A stretch of DNA of 5,597 nt from an uncultured Bacteroidales bacterium (lineage in GTDB: Bacteria; Bacteroidota; Bacteroidia; Bacteroidales; UBA932), in NCBI GenBank assembly GCA_946408295.1, contig CAMJRT010000094.1, forward strand, positions 1 to 5,597, read 5' to 3'. The position numbers and the translations under genes were made by a program. Position 1 is the stretch's first letter. Each line of letters opens with the position of its first letter. Below are positions 1-5,597 of this stretch, piece by piece. The notes under the pieces are model-generated. The model searched no databases. It was not told where the DNA came from and was given only the letters and a program-made list of their open reading frames with translations.

Positions 1-1222
1 AGCGATATTCGAGATACTCCCACTTGTCACCGCGCACCGGAGCAGAGAGGGACGCGTACTTGACGCCGCCATACTCCACGCGGGGATAGTACAAGGCTGC
101 TCCCAGATACACTTTGAAGCGTACCCCGTTACATTTCGTGATATCTACACCCGCAGCGTCTGCGATGGAAGAAAGGTTCAGATCGAAATAACCGGAAGTG
201 GGACCCGTGCCGGCAACGGCGTCGGAAAGGACTTTGTCGCTGACGTTCAGGCCCGCCTTGAAAGGATTGTCCACCACGGTGATGCCGGGGCTATTGCGGT
301 TGGTCCACCAGTTTTTGAGGCCATCCTCAAAATCGTCAGCCAGGTGGCCGGAAGCGGAGACTTTCACAGTCCAGTCGCGACCGGCCGTCTCACCCTTGGC
401 GTTAACGCCCTCGTAGCGGAGGGTAAATTCGCCCGGCAAGGGGAAGTTGTAATCGAGGGTATGGTCCGTTCCGATAACCAGATCGGACTCCGGCATTTCC
501 CCTTGGCCTACCAAAAGCCACTTGCTCTGTAAGCCGTCTGCACCGTAAACCGCAGTTGCCGTCAAGGTGAAAGCTTTTCCGGAAACCGTGTTGAGGATAG
601 GATCGGTAATGGAATAGCGCACGGTCAGCGGTGCTTCGTTCACGCGCACGGTAAAGGCCCTTTCAAAGGAGCCGACGGGATTTTCGCCACGATAGGAAAT
701 AGCATAATCCCGCGCTTCCATCAAGGTGTAGGTGTTAAAAAAAGCCTCGGTGGATTCAACGACGCCATCCACCTTCCATTCGTGCGTCACGTCCGAACCG
801 TAATCCACTACGGCCAGCACTTTGAGCACCTGGGTCTGCACACGCGAGACGATCAAACTGTCCCCGACGGACAGGTGCACTCGGAAAATATCGGAAACGG
901 TCACCGTGTAATCACGGGAAACTTCGGCAGTGCCGTTGCGGGCTATGAAACGGACCGCGTGGTCTCCACGGACGTCAAAGACATACTCAAAGACGGAAGA
1001 GGAAGATTCCAGTACGCCGTCCACATACCAGCCAATCGTCACTTTGTCGCCGGCAACCAGGGTGGCCGAAAGGGTCACTTTTTCGCCTACAACTGCCGTC
1101 AGGGTGCTCTCTTCGCGGGAAAAATGCACCTGCGGGGCTTCTTGCACGATAGGCAACACCTCCCGTCCGCAAGAAACGGCCAGGAGCGATACAAGAAAGA
1201 ATATGTAAGCGTGTCTCGTCAT
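1..1222 (-). CDS. Surface lipoprotein with three tandem Ig/PKD-like domains and a carbohydrate-binding-type beta-sandwich (C-terminus outside window)
   Basis: Translating down from the ATG at 1222-1220 gives 407 uninterrupted codons to the window edge, so the gene is partial at its 3' end. Residues 1-18 are a lipoprotein signal peptide: MTRH, a hydrophobic run, then LLAVSC with Cys18 as the acylation site. Three similar beta-rich units follow at about 30-109, 113-194 and 199-288. Each has a core Trp (W65, W149, W235) and ends in a [YFW]-T-V-x-V strand (YTVTV, FTVRV, WTVKV), as in PKD/Ig-like folds. From about 296 a new domain starts with DDFEDGLKNWW and VDNPFKAGLNVSDKV, a pattern I associate with glycan-binding beta-sandwich modules of Bacteroidota PUL proteins. 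No catalytic motif is seen. Its start overlaps the stop of the upstream hydrolase gene (ATGA), implying coupled translation. Inferred role: surface glycan-binding protein, the Ig units serving as a spacer. A catalytic domain beyond the edge cannot be excluded. No Shine-Dalgarno is visible. Confidence 0.85.
   Translation of the reverse strand, partial: MTRHAYIFFLVSLLAVSCGREVLPIVQEAPQVHFSREESTLTAVVGEKVTLSATLVAGDKVTIGWYVDGVLESSSSVFEYVFDVRGDHAVRFIARNGTAEVSRDYTVTVSDIFRVHLSVGDSLIVSRVQTQVLKVLAVVDYGSDVTHEWKVDGVVESTEAFFNTYTLMEARDYAISYRGENPVGSFERAFTVRVNEAPLTVRYSITDPILNTVSGKAFTLTATAVYGADGLQSKWLLVGQGEMPESDLVIGTDHTLDYNFPLPGEFTLRYEGVNAKGETAGRDWTVKVSASGHLADDFEDGLKNWWTNRNSPGITVVDNPFKAGLNVSDKVLSDAVAGTGPTSGYFDLNLSSIADAAGVDITKCNGVRFKVYLGAALYYPRVEYGGVKYASLSAPVRGDKWEYLEYR
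359..1135 (-). other. Three tandem Ig/PKD-like protein domains
   Basis: These are protein-level repeats within the partial lipoprotein gene: unit 1 at about 1135-896, unit 2 at 886-641 and unit 3 at 628-359. The core tryptophans are spaced 84 and 86 residues apart and the closing T-V-x-V strands 85 and 94 apart. Units 1 and 2 share W-x-VDGV-x-ES (WYVDGVLES and WKVDGVVES). The repeats are too diverged at the DNA level to be recent duplications by eye. Such arrays usually act as rigid spacers holding a binding module away from the membrane; that role is inferred. Confidence 0.7.
1219..1222 (-). other. ATGA stop/start overlap between hydrolase and Ig/CBM-type lipoprotein genes
   Basis: On the minus strand the downstream ATG (1222-1220) and the hydrolase TGA stop (1221-1219) share bases as ATGA. 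The sequence before it is AT-rich (ATAAATCAAACAGA) with no Shine-Dalgarno, so re-initiation by ribosomes finishing the hydrolase is the likely mode of translation. Both reading frames are well supported: a catalytic domain upstream and an immediate lipoprotein signal peptide downstream. Confidence 0.8.
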
Positions 1223-2718
1223 TCTGTTTGATTTATGTGGGTATCAAGGAATCGGGCGAGTTGATAGACCTGGTGGTTCATTTCATCCATCCGCAGCAAC
1301 AAGGGGGCATAAGTGGTGAAGTTCCAGGAGACAATACCCTTGTTGGAATCCCGGTTGGACGGATCGGCATTCGGATTTTCCGGATCGTTGTCCATATAAG
1401 TGAACCAGTGCCAGCCCACGCAGGTCTTGGATTTGAGCAGGCCATAGACGAAATTCTCATAAAAAAGCCCCCGTTCTTCCTGGGTACGGACAATCCAGCC
1501 GGCGCCGGTGGTGTTGCCCAGGCCGGAGTCATTGCCTTTGGTATAAAACTCGGTCACGAGGAAAGGCTTGCCGGACCATCTGAACCAGTTGGCCATCGCC
1601 TCGGCATCAGGCTCCCACTTTTTGTAGTGATTGATGGAAATAACATCCATATACTGCCCGGCCACCTTGAAAATTTCGTCGTTGATGAGTTCGTAATTCC
1701 ACTGATTGAAACGACAACCGAGGAAGAGATGGTTGGAGTCATATTTGCGCAGGGCGGTCGTCACCTTTTGCATATAGGTCTCGAAGCAATAGGCGATAAA
1801 CAGACGGCGGTCCTCCTGTGTCGCTTCAGACAAGGCGGCTCCCGTCTTTCCTTTGCGGGCGTCCAGCCATTCCTGCGCCTTTGTCCGGTTGATGTGTCCG
1901 ACTGGAAACTTGGTCAGGCAGCGGTCCAGCGCATATTGTTTCCAAGGGATTTCGTTGTCAATGAAATAACCGATGCACCACGGGTCCGTGGCGTAGGTGG
2001 TCACCTTGCGAAGTTCGGACTCGACAATTTCATCGAACCGGGCATCGAAGACAAACGCGAAATCTTCCGGATATCCTTCCCATCCGTAACTGTATGGCGG
2101 CGACGGATATTGGTCCTTGATTTCTCCGTTGTAAGAGCCCATCGGACTGACAATGACCGTATAGGGTGTCTTGGCGGAAAGGCCGCGCACGACGCCGACA
2201 TTGGACCAGGCACCGAGGGAATTAAAACCGGCTTCCTTCAATCGCCCGCTCTCCTGACGGGCCCATTCGTTGATCGTGCCGAATTTTTCGACGAGGGCGG
2301 CAGCCTGGCGGTCGGAACCGCCCTGACTGAAGACGGCCACACCTTTGCTGATATAGAGATGGCCGCTTGGAGTGACCAGCCACCATCTTCCCGCATACTG
2401 TTGGACACGGAAAAAACCGGTCGCCGGAAGTTCCGCCACTTTCCATCCGCCGTATTCGTCCAGTTCCGGCTCTTCGGAAGAAACGAACCCGCCCGGAATA
2501 CGGTCTATCGTGTAGGCCTTGTATTCGCCCCAGGGATCCGTCTTGGACGCCTGGGCGCGGACGGTGTAGGGCGGTTCAACATCTCCGGAAGGACGGGTGT
2601 CGTCCGGTCTGTAAACATCAGGAAGACCGTTGAGGTCACCTTCCCGTTGGGCGGCGCTACAGGAGAAAAACAGGCTCGCAATGAGCGACAGTACAAAATA
2701 GGCTCGATGATTGGTCAT
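1219..2718 (-). CDS. Agarase-like glycoside hydrolase, clan GH-A TIM barrel, surface lipoprotein
   Basis: A complete 499-residue protein. Residues 1-20 form a lipoprotein signal peptide ending SLFFSC (Cys20). A charged, Pro-rich linker runs to about 60. The segment GFFRVQQYAGRWWLVTPSGH (101-120), followed by YISKGV, is the characteristic opening of GH50-type/agarase-annotated hydrolases. GYFIDNEIPW (250-259) supplies the likely acid/base E256 at the end of strand beta4, and PFLVTEFYTKG (385-395) the likely nucleophile E390 on beta7. VGWHWFTYMDND (434-445) fits the beta8 region with its aromatic subsite wall. Two Glu about 134 residues apart is normal for a retaining clan GH-A enzyme. Expected reaction: hydrolysis of beta-linked galactose-type glycans; the clan is well supported, the substrate is not. 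It starts 6 nt after the DUF1735-type gene and its TGA overlaps the next ATG. Alternatives are another GH-A family or an unclassified relative. No truncation or missing catalytic residue is seen. Confidence 0.88.
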   Translation of the reverse strand: MTNHRAYFVLSLIASLFFSCSAAQREGDLNGLPDVYRPDDTRPSGDVEPPYTVRAQASKTDPWGEYKAYTIDRIPGGFVSSEEPELDEYGGWKVAELPATGFFRVQQYAGRWWLVTPSGHLYISKGVAVFSQGGSDRQAAALVEKFGTINEWARQESGRLKEAGFNSLGAWSNVGVVRGLSAKTPYTVIVSPMGSYNGEIKDQYPSPPYSYGWEGYPEDFAFVFDARFDEIVESELRKVTTYATDPWCIGYFIDNEIPWKQYALDRCLTKFPVGHINRTKAQEWLDARKGKTGAALSEATQEDRRLFIAYCFETYMQKVTTALRKYDSNHLFLGCRFNQWNYELINDEIFKVAGQYMDVISINHYKKWEPDAEAMANWFRWSGKPFLVTEFYTKGNDSGLGNTTGAGWIVRTQEERGLFYENFVYGLLKSKTCVGWHWFTYMDNDPENPNADPSNRDSNKGIVSWNFTTYAPLLLRMDEMNHQVYQLARFLDTHINQTE

Positions 2719-2724
2719 AGTCTT

Positions 2725-3708
2725 TCAGTATTTATCCGGATTTTCATCCATCCATTCGTTGACGCCGTCACGCAGGCGGTTGCGGAAAGCGAGCGTATCA
2801 CGGACGTGCCAGGTCTTCCCCGTCTCGTCATCATAGCAATAACTGAGGACAATCCGGCGATCCTGCAACAATTTGCCGGGCAGCAGACGGCTTTCACCGT
2901 CCGGGAACACCACACGGTCGGCGCCATCAACGGCATCCACGAGGATGCGGCCGTCATTCTGCAGTGTCAGGCTCATCTGCGGAGAAGAGGTATTCAAGTC
3001 GGGGCCGCAGGCATTGGAAGTCACGCTGTTGGGACCTATGGTCGTCAAGGTCCACACCCTACTGTCGCTCTGGGGAATTTCAAGTTTGTAACGGATAATC
3101 TGCGGATCCGGCCCTTCCGTGTAGGCCACTCCGCCGTGCCACCAGTTGCCAAAGAGACAAGATTCGAAACGAACGCCCAGAACGGTGGACTCGTGACCGG
3201 AAATAATACCCAGGCCATCGGCATCTTCAATGCGGAGCGGAATGACATAACGGGGATACCGGTTGTCGGCATCGGAAATGAAGGCTTCGGAAAGCCGGAT
3301 GGTTATCACGCCAAGATGACTGCCCGCCGGAATGGTCACCCGTCCGGCCTCTCCGCCGCCCGTCACGATTTCATACTGAGAAGCGGGCAGGGCTTCGATG
3401 GCGGGAACGGACTTGAACAAAGTCTGGATGTAGGAGAAATTATGGAACAGGAAACGCTCATAAGTCTGCTCGTTAACGAGAGAATAGTCCACGCCGAAAG
3501 TCACCTTGCGATTGCTTGCATTGGAGATGACGCCTCCCAGCGCAATGCCGGTGGAAAACTCCATCTTCTCCCCCACGATGACACTACGGACATCGGTCGG
3601 GTTGGCAAAGCCTACGCCCTGCACCTCATAATCCTTGACATAACCCTCGTAACAGGCCGTCACGGACAAGAGCGCCAGAAGCAAACTTATGTATCTTCCT
3701 TTCATCAT
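2725..3708 (-). CDS. DUF1735 + DUF4361-type surface lipoprotein, probable accessory glycan-binding protein
   Basis: The preferred start is the ATG at 3708-3706, giving 327 residues. It overlaps the SusD-like stop as TAATG and places a compact signal peptide, MMKGRYISLLLALLSVTAC, with Cys19 in a lipobox. An in-frame ATG at 3726 would add six residues inside the upstream gene and is less likely; the next codon (3705) is also ATG. Residues about 30-165 match the DUF1735 (BT_3987-like N-terminal) pattern: V-x-F opening, ALPASQYEI, a beta strand after IPAG, and YPRYVIPLRIEDADG. Residues about 184-325 resemble DUF4361: LFGNWWHGG, IPQSDSRVWTLTTIGPN and a C-terminal RNRLRDGVNEW. These domains are known from PUL-encoded surface lipoproteins downstream of SusD homologues. 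No catalytic motif is visible, so a surface glycan-binding protein is inferred; ligand unknown. The hydrolase gene starts 6 nt after its stop. Confidence 0.85.
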   Translation of the reverse strand: MMKGRYISLLLALLSVTACYEGYVKDYEVQGVGFANPTDVRSVIVGEKMEFSTGIALGGVISNASNRKVTFGVDYSLVNEQTYERFLFHNFSYIQTLFKSVPAIEALPASQYEIVTGGGEAGRVTIPAGSHLGVITIRLSEAFISDADNRYPRYVIPLRIEDADGLGIISGHESTVLGVRFESCLFGNWWHGGVAYTEGPDPQIIRYKLEIPQSDSRVWTLTTIGPNSVTSNACGPDLNTSSPQMSLTLQNDGRILVDAVDGADRVVFPDGESRLLPGKLLQDRRIVLSYCYDDETGKTWHVRDTLAFRNRLRDGVNEWMDENPDKY

Positions 3709-3710
3709 TA
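3706..3710 (-). other. TAATG stop/start overlap between SusD-like and DUF1735-type genes
   Basis: The SusD-like TAA (3710-3708) shares its last A with the preferred ATG (3708-3706) of the next gene. A second ATG follows immediately (3705-3703). No GGAGG-type site lies upstream, only GGAAA-like A-rich sequence, which favours translational coupling as the start mechanism. The overlap also supports choosing this start over the upstream in-frame ATG at 3726. Confidence 0.65.
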
Positions 3711-5516
3711 TTTCCAATTTTCCCATCCTTCATTTTGAATCAGGGTGGGGATATTTCGCATTTCCTTGTAAGGGATGGGCAGAAAGGCCGAACTAAAGTT
3801 TCGGGTTTCCACTTCCCGGGTGAAATCATACGTAAAATCACCATTATCCTTGCGGGTGATATCCACCCCGTGAACCATCGTATTGAGCGGTCCCAGACTG
3901 GTGCTCCATCTGCGAAGTTGGAAAAAGCGCCAGCCCTCGAAACAGGTCTCTATGCGCCATTCGTTGCGGATAAGGCCATCAAAGGCTCGCGTGCCCCCCA
4001 AAGCCACTTCGTCTACATAAGGGTCTTCGCTCAAGCCCTGCGCACCATCGTAGGTCGTGCGGGAACGGACCATACGAACCACCTGCCGGGCCGTCAATCC
4101 ATCGACAGGCGCGTCCGGACCTCCCAACTGATTGGCCGCCTCCGCAAAGGCCAGGGCCATATGGGTCCAACGGATGAAGAACTTGCTGTGCGGCATCCTA
4201 TTGACAGAACTCTCCGACCAATTGAGGCCCATATAGACAAATTTCTTGACATAGTAATTGGTGCGCGCATTCTTGGCGTCCACGCCGGCGGCGTCCTTTC
4301 CGCCGTTGCCGTGCATCTGGAAGGTGTATGTCCTTCCGGACTGGCCGGTGGACACAGTCCTATCGTTGTAGAAGATATGGCTGTAGAAACGCGGCTCGCG
4401 GTTGACATAGGGATTGGCCGGGTCATACGGATAGGTCGGCGACTGTCCTATGGGGTAACCGTCCGCCATTCCGAAAGCGTCCACCAATTCCTGGGAAGCG
4501 CCTACAAGACCGTCACCTTGGAAACCACCCGGCCAGAAAGCCCGTTCCATCGCTTCACTGCCGCTGTTGTAGCGCGAAGAAAAGACAATCTCGGCATCAT
4601 TGGGACTGAAGAAGTTGACCGCCTTACGCACATCGAAACCGCCGGTGACATTGTCTACGTTCATCTTGAAATCCATCACTTCTTTGGCCCAGAGCGCCGC
4701 CTGGCTGTAACGGGACATATCGCCTTCCGGATTGAATCGGGGACTGGCCCAGGTCAAATAAACCAGCGCCTTGACGGCCCGGGTTGTGATACCGTCCATC
4801 CTGCCCCAATTCTGGGAACCCAGCACCGTCTTGTCTTCCTCCTTCGTCACCAGAAAATCACGGTGGGCCAGCGGAAGGTATTTGTAGGCCGAGTCGCAGT
4901 CCGCCACGATTTGGGCCACACATTCTTCGTAGGTGTTGCGCTTGAAATCGAGGGCGGCAATCTCTTCGGCGGACATTTGCCAGACCTTGACGGGCTCCAG
5001 TACGATGGGATAACCCAGCAGGCGGCCATCCGTCCCCCGTCCTCCGAATTTCTGCAGCAAATCCCACTGGAACCAGGCCCGCAGGGCGTAAGCCTCGCCC
5101 CAGAGCCGGTTGCGAAGAAGGCTGTCGCGGTGTGCGTCCAGCATATAGGTCACCTTTTGTCCGTGACCGTCTTTCAGGAAGAGATTGGTGTTGTAAATGC
5201 CTTTGTAATCCCTATCCCAGTAGGTCTGGAAAAGGTCGTTGTTGGTGCTGGCCAGGCCGATGGCGAAACGCCGGATGGCATCTGTCAGGGACGTCTTGAC
5301 GGCATTGTCCGTCGCGCAGTCCAGGTAAGCCCCCTCGTTGTTGTCGTAATTCTTGGACATATACTCGTAGCATTGACCCACCAGGCCGCTCAGGGTGGTC
5401 GGGTTGGCGAGCACATATTCTTCAGAACGAATGGCTGAAGGATAAGGTTCGAGGAAGCCCTTGCAGGAGGATAAAGCCAGCAGAAGGACAAGCGTATGTA
5501 ACAATCTGTTTTTCAT
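3708..5516 (-). CDS. SusD/RagB-family outer-membrane glycan-binding lipoprotein
   Basis: A complete 602-residue SusD-like protein, somewhat longer than classical SusD (about 550). Residues 1-18 are a signal peptide with lipobox LALSSC (Cys18), followed by the family-typical GFLEPYP. The N-terminal SusD-like region includes LWGEAYALRAWFQWDLLQKF (138-157), the helical TPR-like segment seen across the family. NREPRFYSHIFYND (372-385) is the conserved (R/E)-P-R-F strand. The C-terminal SusD_RagB region shows FFIRWTHMALAFAEAANQLG (446-465), RNEWRIETCFEGWRFFQLRR (517-536) and the terminal LPIPYKEMRNIPTLIQNEGW (579-598). SusD homologues sit as lids on SusC transporters and deliver oligosaccharides to them from the cell surface. 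The gene starts 12 nt after the SusC-like stop, behind a strong Shine-Dalgarno, the usual SusC-SusD order. Its ligand cannot be inferred from sequence. Family assignment is secure. Confidence 0.97.
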   Translation of the reverse strand: MKNRLLHTLVLLLALSSCKGFLEPYPSAIRSEEYVLANPTTLSGLVGQCYEYMSKNYDNNEGAYLDCATDNAVKTSLTDAIRRFAIGLASTNNDLFQTYWDRDYKGIYNTNLFLKDGHGQKVTYMLDAHRDSLLRNRLWGEAYALRAWFQWDLLQKFGGRGTDGRLLGYPIVLEPVKVWQMSAEEIAALDFKRNTYEECVAQIVADCDSAYKYLPLAHRDFLVTKEEDKTVLGSQNWGRMDGITTRAVKALVYLTWASPRFNPEGDMSRYSQAALWAKEVMDFKMNVDNVTGGFDVRKAVNFFSPNDAEIVFSSRYNSGSEAMERAFWPGGFQGDGLVGASQELVDAFGMADGYPIGQSPTYPYDPANPYVNREPRFYSHIFYNDRTVSTGQSGRTYTFQMHGNGGKDAAGVDAKNARTNYYVKKFVYMGLNWSESSVNRMPHSKFFIRWTHMALAFAEAANQLGGPDAPVDGLTARQVVRMVRSRTTYDGAQGLSEDPYVDEVALGGTRAFDGLIRNEWRIETCFEGWRFFQLRRWSTSLGPLNTMVHGVDITRKDNGDFTYDFTREVETRNFSSAFLPIPYKEMRNIPTLIQNEGWENWK

Positions 5517-5520
5517 CGTA

Positions 5521-5527
5521 TCCTCCC
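5521..5527 (-). promoter_or_regulatory. Shine-Dalgarno of the SusD-like gene
   Basis: GGGAGGA on the minus strand lies 4 nt before the ATG at 5516-5514, just after the SusC-like TAA (5531-5529). It is a near-perfect anti-SD complement at standard spacing and fixes the SusD-like start. Bacteroidota genes usually lack strong SD sites, and the other three starts in this window have none, so this one stands out. Confidence 0.75.
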
Positions 5528-5528
5528 G

Positions 5529-5597
5529 TTAAAAAGTCAGTTTAAGCCCCCCGACCCAGGTCCGCATAAGGGGATAGTTGGTAATGCCCGAAGAAAT
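5529..5597 (-). CDS. SusC-like TonB-dependent outer-membrane transporter (C-terminal 22 residues only)
   Basis: Reading in from the window edge gives ISSGITNYPLMRTWVGGLKL followed by TF and TAA at 5531-5529. The NYPLMRTW...GLKLTF ending is the typical last barrel strand of SusC/RagA transporters, including the terminal Phe that acts in outer-membrane barrel recognition. The gene is 5'-truncated by the window, so the plug domain, TonB box and any signal-transducing extension cannot be assessed. Its adjacency to a SusD-like gene with a 12-nt spacer is the standard SusCD pair, which forms the energy-dependent oligosaccharide importer of the locus. The identification rests on a short peptide plus synteny. 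Confidence 0.88.
   Translation of the reverse strand: MSSGITNYPLMRTWVGGLKLTF

Noticed and set aside
737..743. A run of seven A (seven T on the coding strand) in the Ig-domain lipoprotein, considered as a phase-variation tract
   Set aside because: The run is short, encodes Phe-Phe within a normal beta strand, and the frame stays open on both sides. A lone 7-mer is weak evidence for slippage.
782..1231. A 149-codon plus-strand frame, with smaller plus-strand frames at 198-416 and 344-532
   Set aside because: All lie opposite the Ig/CBM-type lipoprotein, whose minus-strand frame has a signal peptide, repeat units and 407 open codons. The plus-strand products look like shadow translations.
1228..3738. 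An 836-codon open frame on the plus strand opposite the hydrolase and DUF1735-type genes
   Set aside because: It is codon-register antisense to both genes (sense codon position 1 opposite antisense position 3), so it stays open simply because the sense genes avoid TTA, CTA and TCA codons. Its translation is low-complexity G/I/V/H/R-rich with no recognisable domain, while the minus-strand proteins have clear motifs.
3735..5438. A 567-codon open frame on the plus strand opposite the SusD-like gene
   Set aside because: The same register effect applies; it is exactly antisense to a well-supported SusD family protein and shows no family features.
5517..5528. The SusC-SusD gap considered as a site for a promoter or terminator
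   Set aside because: Only 12 nt separate the genes, and these are filled by the Shine-Dalgarno; there is no hairpin plus T-tract.
5547..5552. A run of six C (six G on the coding strand) near the end of the SusC-like gene
   Set aside because: It encodes Val-Gly-Gly in the expected final barrel strand and the frame ends in the canonical LTF-stop; no sign of frameshifting.

Overview
The window is an internal slice of a polysaccharide utilization locus (PUL) from a Bacteroidota bacterium. Everything is encoded on the minus strand, so transcription runs from high to low coordinates. The evidence for the phylum is a SusC-type C-terminus directly followed by a SusD-type lipoprotein, then a chain of small-spacer genes that each begin with a short lipoprotein signal peptide. 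Base composition looks moderately GC-rich by eye (I did not count it). That would be high for typical Bacteroides and closer to Alistipes/Rikenellaceae-like or uncultured gut Bacteroidales; this placement is a guess.

Layout in transcription order: (1) 5597-5529, the last 22 codons of a SusC-like TonB-dependent outer-membrane transporter; (2) 5516-3708, a complete SusD-like glycan-binding lipoprotein; (3) 3708-2725, a DUF1735 + DUF4361-type surface lipoprotein, probably an accessory glycan-binding protein; (4) 2718-1219, a lipoprotein glycoside hydrolase with an agarase-like clan GH-A (TIM-barrel) fold and two recognisable catalytic glutamates; (5) 1222 to beyond position 1, a lipoprotein with three tandem Ig/PKD-like domains followed by a carbohydrate-binding-type beta-sandwich, cut off by the window edge. 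The last gene does not show up as a closed reading frame because it leaves the window, but it reads open through all 407 visible codons.

Gene junctions are 12 nt, a TAATG overlap, 6 nt and an ATGA overlap. There is no room for internal promoters or terminators, so this is one operon with probable translational coupling. The model: the surface lipoproteins capture a glycan, the hydrolase cuts it at the cell surface, and SusD/SusC import the oligosaccharides through the outer membrane. The substrate cannot be read from the window; the hydrolase resembles enzymes annotated as beta-agarases/beta-galactan hydrolases, but no sulfatase, GH16, GH86 or GH117 partner is visible to confirm a red-algal substrate. 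No RNA genes, mobile elements, CRISPR arrays or regulators were seen. The system is a recognisable SusCD-type PUL; the novelty lies in the uncharacterised hydrolase and in the Ig/CBM-type protein coupled to it.
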